Made by a program: the position numbers and the translations under genes
Assembly (NCBI GenBank): GCA_002435595.1
Contig: DJBL01000088.1
Location: 1 to 44,155, forward strand
Direction: 5' to 3'
DNA from: Stenotrophomonas maltophilia
GTDB lineage: Bacteria > Pseudomonadota > Gammaproteobacteria > Xanthomonadales > Xanthomonadaceae
DNA: 44,155 bases
Shown here: positions 15,986 through 24,415 of the stretch, piece after piece
Layout of the letters: each line of letters begins with the position of its first letter
Position numbering within the stretch: the stretch's first letter is position 1
The notes under the pieces: model-generated
Seen by the model: only the letters and a program-made list of their open reading frames with translations
What the model was told of the DNA's origin: nothing
Databases searched by the model: none

Positions 15986-16672
15986 ATGGCGACCCCGATC
16001 CTGCATTTCCATCCGCTGTCTTCGTGCTGCCAGAAGGTGCTGATCGCCGCCGGCGTGCTCGGCGTCGCGCTGGACACCCGGCTGTTGAACCTCGGCGACC
16101 CGGTCGAGCGGGCGGCGTTCCGGGCGCTGTGGCCGCTGGACAAGATGCCGCTGCTGGTCGAACAGGGCACGCCCGTCGGCGAGACCAGCATCATCATCGA
16201 GTACCTGCAGCTCCATCATGCCGCCGGCGGTGCGTGGCTGATTCCAGCGGATCCGGCGCAGGCGCTGGCGGTGAGGTTCTGGGACCGGTTCTGCGACTTC
16301 TACGTCATGACCCCGATGCAGGCGCTGACCGCCGCGCTGCTGCAGCCGGACGGGCAGGGGGATGCGCAGGTCACGGCGGCGGCGCGGGCCACCCTGCTCA
16401 AAAGCTATGCGCTGCTGGATCGCCAGCTCGAGGGGCGGCGCTGGCTGACCGGTGAGGCGTTCACCCTGGCCGACTGCGCCGCGGCGCCCGCCCTGTTCTA
16501 CGCGATCGCTTACGTGCCGTTGCCCGACGCCCATGCCGCGCTGTCGGCGTACGTGGAGCGGTTGATGGCGCATGCCGCGGTGGCTGCGGTGGTCGATGCG
16601 GCCCGCCCGTGGTTCAGGTATTTCCCCGGACGGGCGGGGCTGGCCCGCCGCTACTACGACCCGCAGGCCTGA
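15986..16672 (+). CDS. Glutathione S-transferase family protein
   Basis: A 228-residue cytosolic GST. The N-terminal thioredoxin fold begins ILHFHPLSSCCQKVLIAAG, with Ser/Cys residues in the usual catalytic position. The cis-proline loop is KMPLLVEQG and the glutathione-contact motif is GETSIIIEYLQ. The C-terminal helical domain includes RRWLTGEAFTLADCAAAPALF, the conserved GST capping motif with Asp. Start ATG 15986 matches the family N terminus; AAGG lies about 9 nt upstream. It is a single gene on the plus strand wedged between tRNA-Leu copies 2 and 3, which run the other way. Substrate unknown. Confidence 0.9.
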   Translation: MATPILHFHPLSSCCQKVLIAAGVLGVALDTRLLNLGDPVERAAFRALWPLDKMPLLVEQGTPVGETSIIIEYLQLHHAAGGAWLIPADPAQALAVRFWDRFCDFYVMTPMQALTAALLQPDGQGDAQVTAAARATLLKSYALLDRQLEGRRWLTGEAFTLADCAAAPALFYAIAYVPLPDAHAALSAYVERLMAHAAVAAVVDAARPWFRYFPGRAGLARRYYDPQA

Positions 16673-16700
16673 GCCGCGCGGTGCCGGAGGGCAGAAACGA

Positions 16701-16722
16701 AAAAACCCGCTTGCGCGGGTTT
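16701..16722 (-). terminator. Terminator of tRNA-Leu copy 3
   Basis: Third copy of the AAACCCGC/GCGGGTTT hairpin (16703-16722) with a T run on the minus strand. It also lies 30 bp past the GST stop and may help end that gene. Confidence 0.85.
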
Positions 16723-16739
16723 GATCATTTTCTGAGTCA

Positions 16740-16826
16740 TGGTGCCCAGGAGAGGACTCGAACCTCCACGAAGTTGCCCCCGCTAGCACCTGAAGCTAGT
16801 GCGTCTACCAATTCCGCCACCTGGGC
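16740..16826 (-). tRNA. tRNA-Leu(CAG), copy 3
   Basis: Appears identical to copies 1 and 2, with encoded CCA and the same anticodon CAG. It is separated from copy 2 by the GST gene. The shared segment extends from the terminator through the tRNA into the first bases upstream of the acceptor stem. Confidence 0.97.
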
Positions 16827-16840
16827 GACTCAGGAGGCGA

Positions 16841-16869
16841 ATTGTGGAGATGCCGCCGAGGCTTGTCAA
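16841..16869 (-). promoter_or_regulatory. Sigma-70 promoter of tRNA-Leu copy 3
   Basis: Minus-strand -35 TTGACA (16864-16869) and -10 CACAAT (16841-16846), spacer 17 bp. The -35 abuts the palindrome at 16875-16893. Confidence 0.8.
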
Positions 16870-16874
16870 CGGTT

Positions 16875-16893
16875 TTGTGAAAATTCTTCACAA
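16875..16893. promoter_or_regulatory. Palindrome between tRNA-Leu copy 3 and rnr
   Basis: TTGTGAA, a 5-nt centre AATTC, then TTCACAA: a perfect 7-bp inverted repeat, AT-rich against its surroundings. It sits 5 bp upstream of the tRNA promoter -35 and 62 bp before the rnr start, the form of a dimeric-regulator site. Its partner is unknown. Confidence 0.45.
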
Positions 16894-16954
16894 ACCTGCA
16901 TGTGGATGCGCCTCGACCGGTTCTGCACACCATCAGCGGTTACCATAAAGGCCA

Positions 16955-19423
16955 ATGAAACCAAAGAAACCGACCCGGGGCGCGAAAGCCCCCAAGTCCC
17001 CGGCGCCCAAGCAGGCTGCCGGTCCGTCGGGCAAGCCCCGCGCTGCCGCCAAGAAGGCCGGCAAGCTGCCACCGTGGATGCCCGAATCGATGAACACCCC
17101 AGCCCCGCCGCGCGGCGGCAAGCGCGGCGGCCCGAAGCCGGACACCGGCGCGCCGATCCCGACCCGCCGTCGCCCGCACCCGAGTACCACCGACATGAAC
17201 GTGATCGACCCGCACGCGGCGCGTGAGGCCGAGCGCTATGCGCAGCCCATCGCCAGCCGCGAGGCGATCCTGCAGCTGCTGGACCGCTGCGATGGCCCGC
17301 AGACTGCCGAGGAAATCGGCATCCACCTGGGCCTGACCGAGCCGGATCGCGCCGATGCGCTGGGCAAGCGCCTGGGCGCGATGGTCCGCGACGGCCAGCT
17401 GGTGCAGAACCGCCGTGGCGGCTTCGCCCCGGTGCAGGCCACCAACCTGATCACCGGCGTAGTCATCGCCAACCCGGAAGGGTTCGGCTTCCTGCGCCCG
17501 GTCGAGGGCGGCGACGACCTGTTCCTGCCGCCGTATGAAATGCGCAAGGTCATGCACGGCGACCGCGTGCTGGCCAACGTCACCGGCATCGACCGCCGCG
17601 GCCGCCGCGAAGGCAGCATCGCCCGCGTGCTCGAGCGCGGCATGACCCGCCTGATCGGCCGCTTCAGCGTCGAGTTCGGCATCAACTACGTGGTCCCCGA
17701 CGACAAGCGCGTGCAGCGCAATGTGCAGATCCCGCCCGACCAGACCGGCGATGCCCGCGACGGCCAGCTGGTGGTCTGCGAGCTGACCCAGGCGCCGGAT
17801 ACGCGGCGCCCGCCGATCGGCCGCATCATCGCCGTGCTCGGCGACAAGCTGACCGCCTCGCTGATCGTGGAGACGGCCATCCACGGCCATGAGCTGCCCT
17901 TCGAGTTCCCGCAGGAGGTGCTCAACGAGGCCTCGGCGGTGCCGCTGGTGGTGGAGCCATCGATGATCGGCGGCCGCGTGGACCTGCGCAGTACGCCGCT
18001 GGTCACCATCGATGGCGAAGACGCCAAGGATTTCGACGACGCGGTCTACTGCGAACCCAACGCCGAGGGTTTCCGCCTGGTGGTGGCCATCGCCGACGTG
18101 TCCAATTACGTGCGCCCGGGCACGCCGCTCGACGATGAAGCGCAGAAGCGCGCCACCTCGGTGTACTTCCCGGGGTTCGTGGTGCCGATGCTGCCCGAGA
18201 CGCTGTCCAACGGCATCTGTTCGCTGATGCCCAAGGTCGACCGCATGTGCTTTGTCTGCGACATGCAGGTGAACCGCGACGGCGACGTGATCCACTCGCG
18301 CTTCTACGAGGCGGTGATGAACTCGCATGCGCGCCTGACCTACACCCAGGTCTGGCAGGCGGTGGGCGAGAACGATGTGGCTGTGCGCAATCAGATCGCC
18401 GCGGTGCTGCCGCAGGTGGAGCGCCTGCACCAGTTGTACAAGGTGCTGGCCAAGGCGCGCACCCGGCGCGGCGCGATCGAGTTCGAATCCTCCGAAGTGC
18501 GCTTCGTGCTGGACAACACCGGTGAAGTCACCCAGGCCGGCATGCTGGTGCGCAACGATGCGCACAAGCTGATCGAGGAATGCATGATTGCGGCCAACGT
18601 GCAGGCCGCACGCTACCTGCTGCACAAGCAGGTGCCGGCCCCGTTCCGTGACCATGCCAAGCCGCCGGAAGCCAAGTACGACGATCTGCTGGAGTTCCTG
18701 AAGGAATTCAAGCTGAGCCTGCCGCCGTGGTCGAAGGTGCAGCCGGGCGATTACACCAAGCTGCTCAAGAAGGTGCGCGAGCGCCCGGACGCGGCGTTGC
18801 TGGAATCGGTGCTGCTGCGCAGCCAGAGCCTGGCGGTGTATTCGCCGGACAACCAGGGCCATTTCGGCCTGTCGTTGGACGCCTACGCACACTTCACCTC
18901 GCCGATCCGCCGTTACCCTGACCTGCTGGTGCACCGTGCGATCAAGCACGCGCTCAGCGGTGCGCCGGTGGAGAAGTTCACCTACTCGCCGCGCGAGATG
19001 GCCGCGCTGGCGCTGCAGTGCTCCGAGCGCGAGCGCCGGGCCGACGAGGCCGAGCGCGAAGTGGACGAGCGCTACCGGGCGGCGTGGATGGAGAAGCATG
19101 TCGGCGGTCAGTTCGATGGCGTGATCAGCGGCGTGACCAGCTTCGGCCTGTTCGTGGAACTGGACGAATCCAAGGTCAACGGCCTGGTCCACGTGACCCA
19201 GCTGCCGCACGACTATTACCAGTTCGACGCGACCCGCAAGACGCTCAGCGGCGAGCGCCGCGGCAAGGCCTACCGGCTGGGCGACCGCGTGCGCATCCTG
19301 GTGCTCAAGGCCAGCATGGAAGAGCGCAAGATCGACTTCCGCCTGGTCGAAGAGAAGGGCGACGAGGAACCGTCGCTGCCGCCGCGTGGCCAGCCGGCCA
19401 AGCGCCAGAAGCAGAAGTACTGA
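16955..19423 (+). CDS. rnr: Ribonuclease R
   Basis: An 822-residue processive 3'-to-5' exoribonuclease that degrades structured RNA and takes part in rRNA and tmRNA quality control. Order: Lys/Arg/Pro-rich N-terminal extension (1-80), winged-helix domain (EAILQLLDRCDGPQTAEEIG), two cold-shock domains, the RNB catalytic domain with the metal-binding aspartates in DGEDAKDFDDAV (353-364), an S1 domain from about 720 (GVISGVTSFGLFVELDES) and a basic tail ending KRQKQKY. AAAGG lies 5 nt before ATG 16955. Downstream are gfa and rlmB; rnr-rlmB adjacency is a known arrangement in proteobacteria. Confidence 0.97.
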   Translation: MKPKKPTRGAKAPKSPAPKQAAGPSGKPRAAAKKAGKLPPWMPESMNTPAPPRGGKRGGPKPDTGAPIPTRRRPHPSTTDMNVIDPHAAREAERYAQPIASREAILQLLDRCDGPQTAEEIGIHLGLTEPDRADALGKRLGAMVRDGQLVQNRRGGFAPVQATNLITGVVIANPEGFGFLRPVEGGDDLFLPPYEMRKVMHGDRVLANVTGIDRRGRREGSIARVLERGMTRLIGRFSVEFGINYVVPDDKRVQRNVQIPPDQTGDARDGQLVVCELTQAPDTRRPPIGRIIAVLGDKLTASLIVETAIHGHELPFEFPQEVLNEASAVPLVVEPSMIGGRVDLRSTPLVTIDGEDAKDFDDAVYCEPNAEGFRLVVAIADVSNYVRPGTPLDDEAQKRATSVYFPGFVVPMLPETLSNGICSLMPKVDRMCFVCDMQVNRDGDVIHSRFYEAVMNSHARLTYTQVWQAVGENDVAVRNQIAAVLPQVERLHQLYKVLAKARTRRGAIEFESSEVRFVLDNTGEVTQAGMLVRNDAHKLIEECMIAANVQAARYLLHKQVPAPFRDHAKPPEAKYDDLLEFLKEFKLSLPPWSKVQPGDYTKLLKKVRERPDAALLESVLLRSQSLAVYSPDNQGHFGLSLDAYAHFTSPIRRYPDLLVHRAIKHALSGAPVEKFTYSPREMAALALQCSERERRADEAEREVDERYRAAWMEKHVGGQFDGVISGVTSFGLFVELDESKVNGLVHVTQLPHDYYQFDATRKTLSGERRGKAYRLGDRVRILVLKASMEERKIDFRLVEEKGDEEPSLPPRGQPAKRQKQKY

Positions 19424-19428
19424 ACGAC

Positions 19429-19489
19429 GCGCGTACCGCCCCCGGGTCGGTACGCGCCAGCCGGCAGGTGCCGACCGTGGGGTCGGCAC
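19429..19489. repeat. Two SMAG-like palindromes after rnr
   Basis: Two perfect hairpins in tandem: GCGCGTACCG/CGGTACGCGC (10-bp stem, 19429-19457) and GTGCCGACC/GGTCGGCAC (9-bp stem, 19468-19489). The second shares the GTCGGC stem core with the SMAG copies at 20874-21007. They may end or protect the rnr message. Confidence 0.55.
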
Positions 19490-19529
19490 GCGTGAACCGG
19501 CACCCCGTCCCCTGATCGGAGCGCCCTGC

Positions 19530-20003
19530 ATGTCCAGCCTCCCCGAGTACAGCGGCGGTTGCCAATGCGGCGCCATCCGCTTCCATGTCCGCGGCGCGCT
19601 CACCGACAGCTCGATCTGCCATTGCCGCATGTGCCAGAAGGCCTTCGGCGCCTACTACGCGCCCCTGGTGTCGGTGCGCACCGTCGACTTCACCTGGACC
19701 CGGGGCGAGCCACGTCGCTTTGCCTCCTCCAACCTGGTCCAGCGGGGTTTCTGCGCCGACTGTGGCACCCCGCTGACCTATGAGGCGCCCGACGGCATGG
19801 CCATCGCCGCCGGTGCCTTTGACCAACCGGCGCGCTTGCCACCGACCGTGCAGTACGGAACCGAGGCCAAGCTGCCGTTCGTGGACGCGCTGGATGCGCT
19901 GACGGTAGTGCAGGACCAGGACGACCCGGAAATGGCGCTGCTGGACGGGCTGGTCAGCCACCAGCACCCGGACCACGACACCGCCCGCTGGCCGCGCCGA
20001 TAG
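19530..20003 (+). CDS. GFA-family zinc-binding protein
   Basis: A 157-residue protein of the glutathione-dependent formaldehyde-activating (Gfa/CENP-V) family. Zinc-ligand cysteines follow the family pattern: Cys11 and Cys13 in GGCQCGAIRF, Cys30, Cys32 and Cys35 in ICHCRMCQKAFG, and Cys75 and Cys78 in FCADCGTPL. Most family members have no demonstrated formaldehyde activity, so the function is open. GGAG precedes ATG 19530. It stands 106 bp after rnr and 101 bp before rlmB, interrupting that pair. A GST gene upstream of rnr is a second glutathione-linked family in the neighbourhood, perhaps by chance. Confidence 0.9.
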   Translation: MSSLPEYSGGCQCGAIRFHVRGALTDSSICHCRMCQKAFGAYYAPLVSVRTVDFTWTRGEPRRFASSNLVQRGFCADCGTPLTYEAPDGMAIAAGAFDQPARLPPTVQYGTEAKLPFVDALDALTVVQDQDDPEMALLDGLVSHQHPDHDTARWPRR

Positions 20004-20104
20004 GACCGCGCGGCGGCTGCCGCGACCCGTGAACGGCCCCCGGCAGGGCAGGGCGGGCCGCGATGCTCTACCATTACCACCCCCTGTACCGGTCCCGCCC
20101 CGCA

Positions 20105-20851
20105 ATGAGCAAGCAAAGCCAGTGGATCGTCGGCGTCAACGCCGTCGCCTCCTCCATCGAGAACGATGCCGAGAACGTCCGCGAGGTGCTGATCGAGGCC
20201 GGCGCGAAGAATCCGCGGCTGACCGAGATCGAAGAGAACGCGCGGCGCAAGGGCATCGACGTGCGCAAGGTCAACAGCCAGGCGCTGGACGGCGTGGGCG
20301 GCTCGGTGCGGCACCAGGGCGTGGCCGCCCGCTACCAGGCGGCGCGCACCTACAGCGAGAACGAACTGGAAGGCCTTGTCGAGGCGGCCGAGGGCAAGGC
20401 CCTGCTGCTGGTTCTCGATGAAGTGCAGGATCCGCACAACCTCGGTGCGTGCCTGCGCAGCGCGGCGGCGGCCGGGGCCACGGCGGTGATCATTCCCAAG
20501 GACAAGTCGGCCACGGTCAATGCCACCGTGCGCAAGACCTCGGCCGGCGCGGCCGACCGCATCCCGGTGGTGGCGGTGACCAACCTGTCGCGCTGCCTGA
20601 AGGACCTGCAGAAGTTGGGCGTGTGGATCTATGGCCTGGCCGGCGAGGCCACCGCCTCGCTGTACTCGATCGACCTGAAGGGCAACGTGGCACTGGTGCT
20701 GGGCGGCGAAGCCGACGGCCTGCGCCGGCTCACCCGCGAGAACTGCGACAGCCTGGTCAAGATTCCGATGCCGGGTGATATCGAAAGCCTGAACGTGTCG
20801 GTGGCCACCGGCGTGAGCCTGTTCGAAGCCGTCCGCCAGCGCGGGCTGTAA
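20105..20851 (+). CDS. rlmB: 23S rRNA (guanosine-2251-2'-O)-methyltransferase
   Basis: A 248-residue SPOUT-class SAM methyltransferase that 2'-O-methylates G2251 in the P-loop of 23S rRNA. The N-terminal substrate-binding domain (1-80) is followed by the trefoil-knot catalytic domain. Its motifs are NLGACLRSAAAAGA (motif 1), LGGEADGL (motif 2) and IPMPGDIESLNVSVATGVSL (motif 3), the last forming the knot and SAM pocket. ATG 20105 yields the usual start SKQSQWIVGVNAV; the Shine-Dalgarno is weak. It is convergent with macC across a SMAG repeat cluster. Confidence 0.95.
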   Translation: MSKQSQWIVGVNAVASSIENDAENVREVLIEAGAKNPRLTEIEENARRKGIDVRKVNSQALDGVGGSVRHQGVAARYQAARTYSENELEGLVEAAEGKALLLVLDEVQDPHNLGACLRSAAAAGATAVIIPKDKSATVNATVRKTSAGAADRIPVVAVTNLSRCLKDLQKLGVWIYGLAGEATASLYSIDLKGNVALVLGGEADGLRRLTRENCDSLVKIPMPGDIESLNVSVATGVSLFEAVRQRGL

Positions 20852-20873
20852 TCCGCTCCCGCGCGGGGGCAGG

Positions 20874-21007
20874 GCCGACCGTTGGTCGGCTGCTCTACGG
20901 GGTGTGCAGGTAGCCGACCAACGGTCGGCGCTACCGCCGGGGTTTGGTAGCCGACCAACGGTCGGCGCTACCTTGGGGTTTGGTCGCCGACCAACGGTCG
21001 GCGCTAC
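20874..21007. repeat. Cluster of four SMAG palindromic repeats
   Basis: Four copies of a GTAG-headed element with stem CCGACC/GGTCGG: one inverted at 20874-20898, then direct copies at 20910-20934, 20947-20971 and 20983-21007, at about 36-bp periodicity. The last has GTCG instead of GTAG. SMAG elements are described in S. maltophilia as palindromic units near gene ends that can form RNA hairpins. This cluster fills the gap between the convergent rlmB and macC genes and ends 7 bp before the macC stop. Confidence 0.85.
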
Positions 21008-21014
21008 CTTGGGG

Positions 21015-22448
21015 TTAACCGGCGCTGCCGCCCAGTGCCTTGAACAACGTCACATCGTTGATCAACTGCCTCTGCTTCACCGACGCCAGCGACAGCTCCG
21101 CATCGCGGCGGGTCTGCTGGGCCTCCAGCCAGGTGCGCAGGTCGGTCGCGCCGACCCGGTAGCGCACTTCGTACATCCGCTCGATCTCCACCGCTTCGTT
21201 GTAAGAAGCCTGCGAGGCCGCCACCTGGATGGCGAACTGCTCGCGTGCCGACAACGCGTTGTCCACCTCCGACAGCGCGGTGTACAGGGTGCGGCGGAAA
21301 TCATTGGCGGCGATCTGGTAGTCGGTGCCGGCCATGCGCGTGTTCAACTGTGCCTGGCGGATGTTGAGGAACGGCAGCGACAGGCCCGCGCCGAGCGTGG
21401 CCACCGGGTTCTCCAGCACGTTGGACAGCGAGGTGGCACCGCTGCCGACGCCGCCGGTCAGGCTCAGCGCCGGGTAGTACTGGGTGGCGGTGACCTTGAT
21501 CGTCTTGAGGCTGTTGCGCAGCCGCAGTTCGGCCGCGCGCAGGTCCGGGCGGCGCCCCAGCAGCTCGGCCGGCAAGCCCTCGGCCACCACCGGGCGGCTG
21601 CCGTCCAGCAGCTGCTGCGGCTCGTCCTCCTGCGGCCACGGTTGCCCGTCCAGCAGCACGGTCAAGGCATTGCGGCTGGCCACCCGCTGCTGCTCCAGCG
21701 CGCTCTGCGCGGCGCGCTGGGCCTCCAGGCTCTGGGTGGCCTGGCGCACTTCCAACCGCGACACCGCGCCAGCGTCGAAGCGGGCCTGCACCAGTTGCTG
21801 GGTGCGCTGCAGGCGCGCCAGGTTGGCCTGGCCGGCGCTGATCGACTGGTTGAGGAAGGCCAGCGTCCAGTACTGCGTGGCGACATCGCCGATCACCAGC
21901 AGCGCGGTGTTCTGCAGGTCTTCGGCACGGGCCTGGGCCTCCCACTGGGCGATGTCGCGCTGGGTGCGCAGGCGCCCCCACAGATCGATCTCCCACTGCA
22001 GCGAAACACTGGCCGAGCTGCTGCGGCTCCAGTCCGCCGCCTGGTCGATGGGGCGGTTGCCGTTGCTGCCCACGCTGCCCGACGGCTGCGGCCACAGCGC
22101 ATTGTCGGCCAGCCCGGCCTGCAGGCGGGCGCGCTGCACGGCCAGCCCGGCCGAGGCCAGGTCGGTGTTGGCGGCCAGGGCGCGCTCGATCACCCGGTCC
22201 AGTCGCCGGTCGCCGAACTGCTGCCACCAGTGGTCCTCGCGCACGTCGCTTTGAGTGGCATGCGGCAGGCTGTCCACGGTTTCGGTGGGCAGGTTGCGGG
22301 CGGCGTCGCCACGGCCATAGCCGGCCGGCACGCGGGGGGCATCGGCCTGGTAGTGGCCGCTGCTGACGCAGGCCGAGAGCGCCAGGGTGGTCAGGCAGGC
22401 CAGGACCAGGGGACGCAGGCGGGTCATCGGGAAAGTGGGATTCATCAT
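21015..22448 (-). CDS. macC: Outer-membrane channel lipoprotein of the MacABC pump
   Basis: A 477-residue TolC/NodT-family factor. The lipobox LSAC places the lipidated Cys at residue 27, and two outer-membrane-efflux repeats follow. Typical marks are LLGRRPDLRAAELRLRNSL and the final hairpin region RYRVGATDLRTWLEAQQTRR. It is the last gene of macA-macB-macC; its start overlaps the macB stop by 4 nt (ATGA). In S. maltophilia MacABCsm such a dedicated channel completes the tripartite ABC pump implicated in drug, oxidative and envelope stress tolerance. Confidence 0.92.
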   Translation of the reverse strand: MMNPTFPMTRLRPLVLACLTTLALSACVSSGHYQADAPRVPAGYGRGDAARNLPTETVDSLPHATQSDVREDHWWQQFGDRRLDRVIERALAANTDLASAGLAVQRARLQAGLADNALWPQPSGSVGSNGNRPIDQAADWSRSSSASVSLQWEIDLWGRLRTQRDIAQWEAQARAEDLQNTALLVIGDVATQYWTLAFLNQSISAGQANLARLQRTQQLVQARFDAGAVSRLEVRQATQSLEAQRAAQSALEQQRVASRNALTVLLDGQPWPQEDEPQQLLDGSRPVVAEGLPAELLGRRPDLRAAELRLRNSLKTIKVTATQYYPALSLTGGVGSGATSLSNVLENPVATLGAGLSLPFLNIRQAQLNTRMAGTDYQIAANDFRRTLYTALSEVDNALSAREQFAIQVAASQASYNEAVEIERMYEVRYRVGATDLRTWLEAQQTRRDAELSLASVKQRQLINDVTLFKALGGSAG

Positions 22449-24415
22449 TCGCGCGCCAGCGCCTCCACGGGATCAAGTTGGGCGGCATTGCGTGCCGGAA
22501 GGAAGCCGAACGCCACGCCGATCAGGCTGGAGCAGGCGAACGCCGCCACGATCGAGGCCGTGGAGAACACCATCTGGAAATCCGGGGCGAACTTGCCAAA
22601 CAGCCAGCCCACCAGCAGCGACAGGCCGACCCCGAGCAGACCGCCGAGCAGGCACACCAGCACCGCCTCGATCAGAAACTGCTGGCGGATGTCGCTCTGC
22701 CGCGCGCCCACCGCCATGCGCACGCCGATTTCGCGGGTACGTTCGGTCACCGACACCAGCATGATGTTCATCACCCCGATGCCGCCAACCAGCAGCGCGA
22801 TCGCGGCGATGGCACTGATCAGCAGGGTCATGGTGCGGGTGGTCTGTTCGATGGTCTCGCGGATTTCGGCACTGTTGCTGAGGAAGAAGTCCTCGGTACC
22901 GTGGCGCATGATCAGCAGCTTGGAAATCGCCGCCTGCGCGGCGTCCATCGGGGTGCTGTCATCCACGCGCACGGTGATGCTGGAGACATAGCTCTGGCCG
23001 AGCATGCGCGACATCACCGTGGTGTAGGGCACCCACACGCCCAGGCTGGTGCTGCCGCCAAAGCCGAAGCTCTGCCGCTGCGCCACCCCGATCACCCGTA
23101 CCGGCACGTTGCCGAGCAGGATCACCTGGCCGATCGGGTCGGCGCCGTTGGGGAAGAACTGGGTGCGGGTGTTCTCATCGATCACCGCCACCTGGGCCAG
23201 GCCCTTGACCGCATCGCCGTCGAAGAAGCTGCCCTGGCTGAGGGTGACGCCCTTGACCCGGAAGAACTGCTCGCCCACCCCGCTGACCTGCGCGGTGGCC
23301 GACTGGTTGCGGTAACGCGCGGTGACCGAGGAAGACACGCTGGGCGTGGCACTGTCCACGTAGCTCTGTCGTGCCAGCGCATCCGAGTCGCTGGCCTTGA
23401 GGGTCTGCACGCGCGCCGAGCGCATGTCGCCGAAGCCGCGTCCGGAGTACACATCGATGGTGTTGGTGCCCAGCGCGCTGATGTTCTGCAGGATCTGCTG
23501 CTGGGAGCCATTGCCCAGCGCCACCACCGACACCACCGAGGCGATCCCGATGATGATCCCGAGCATGGTCAGGAAGGTGCGCAGGCGGTGCGCGTTCATC
23601 GCCAGCAGCGCCATCCGGAACGCTTCGGTGAAGCGGTCGCGCGCGGCACGCCAGCTGTGGCCCTTGCCAGCGGCCACGGTGGTGGCGCGTTGGGCGCGGT
23701 AGGTGGGGGCGTTGGGATTGGCGCGGTCGGCGATGATCTCCCCGTCGCGGATCTCGATGATGCGCTGGGCGTGCTCGGCCACGCTCATGTCGTGGGTGAC
23801 GATGATGATGGTGTGGCCTTCGGCATGCAGCTCGCCGAGGATGCCCATGACCTCCTCGCCGGATCGGGTATCCAGCGCGCCGGTCGGTTCGTCGGCCAGG
23901 ATCACCTCGCCACCGTTCATCAGCGCACGTGCGATCGACACGCGCTGCTGCTGGCCGCCGGACAACTGGCCCGGCTTGTGCTGCATGCGGTCGCCCAGGC
24001 CGAGCCGCTGCAGCAGCTGTTCGGCGCGCGCGGTGCGCACCGGGCCGGGGCTGCCGGCATACACCGCCGGCACTTCCACATTGCCGCGTGCGTCCAGGTC
24101 GCCGAGCAGGTGGTAGCGCTGGAAGATGAACCCGAAATGTTCGCGGCGCAGTTCAGCCAGCTCGTCGGGCAGCATGCGGCCGGTCTCGCGGCCGGCCACC
24201 TGGTAGCTGCCGCGGGTGGGGCGGTCCAGGCAGCCGAGGATGTTCATCAACGTCGACTTGCCCGAGCCGGACTGGCCAACGATGGCGACGATCTCGCCGG
24301 CGGCGATGTCCAGGTTGACATCGCGCAGTACGGCGATGGTGTCCTCGCCGGCGGGAAACTCGCGGCGCAGGTCGCGCAGCCGCAACAGGGGCGTGCCCAG
24401 GTCGGCCGGACTCAT
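22445..24415 (-). CDS. macB: MacB macrolide-type ABC efflux ATPase/permease
   Basis: A 656-residue fusion of ATPase and permease. The ATPase (1-230) has Walker A GQSGSGKST, signature LSGGQQQRVSIARA, Walker B VILADEPTGALD and switch His in IVTHDMSVAEHA. After the first membrane helix at about 278-300 (TMLGIIIGIASVVSVVALGNG) comes the periplasmic core. Three C-terminal helices with the FtsX sequence ERTREIGVRMAVGARQSDI finish the protein. MacB drives periplasmic substrates into the MacC channel by mechanotransmission. It overlaps both macA and macC by 4 nt. Length is normal. Confidence 0.95.
   Translation of the reverse strand: MSPADLGTPLLRLRDLRREFPAGEDTIAVLRDVNLDIAAGEIVAIVGQSGSGKSTLMNILGCLDRPTRGSYQVAGRETGRMLPDELAELRREHFGFIFQRYHLLGDLDARGNVEVPAVYAGSPGPVRTARAEQLLQRLGLGDRMQHKPGQLSGGQQQRVSIARALMNGGEVILADEPTGALDTRSGEEVMGILGELHAEGHTIIIVTHDMSVAEHAQRIIEIRDGEIIADRANPNAPTYRAQRATTVAAGKGHSWRAARDRFTEAFRMALLAMNAHRLRTFLTMLGIIIGIASVVSVVALGNGSQQQILQNISALGTNTIDVYSGRGFGDMRSARVQTLKASDSDALARQSYVDSATPSVSSSVTARYRNQSATAQVSGVGEQFFRVKGVTLSQGSFFDGDAVKGLAQVAVIDENTRTQFFPNGADPIGQVILLGNVPVRVIGVAQRQSFGFGGSTSLGVWVPYTTVMSRMLGQSYVSSITVRVDDSTPMDAAQAAISKLLIMRHGTEDFFLSNSAEIRETIEQTTRTMTLLISAIAAIALLVGGIGVMNIMLVSVTERTREIGVRMAVGARQSDIRQQFLIEAVLVCLLGGLLGVGLSLLVGWLFGKFAPDFQMVFSTASIVAAFACSSLIGVAFGFLPARNAAQLDPVEALARE

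Noticed and set aside
15469..16826. Prophage or genomic-island attachment sites at the tRNA-Leu genes
   Set aside because: No integrase, phage gene or truncated tRNA fragment is in the window; the repeats are whole functional tRNA units.
16940..19630. An 896-codon minus-strand open frame opposite rnr
   Set aside because: The same GC-driven antisense effect; RNase R domains are unmistakable on the plus strand.
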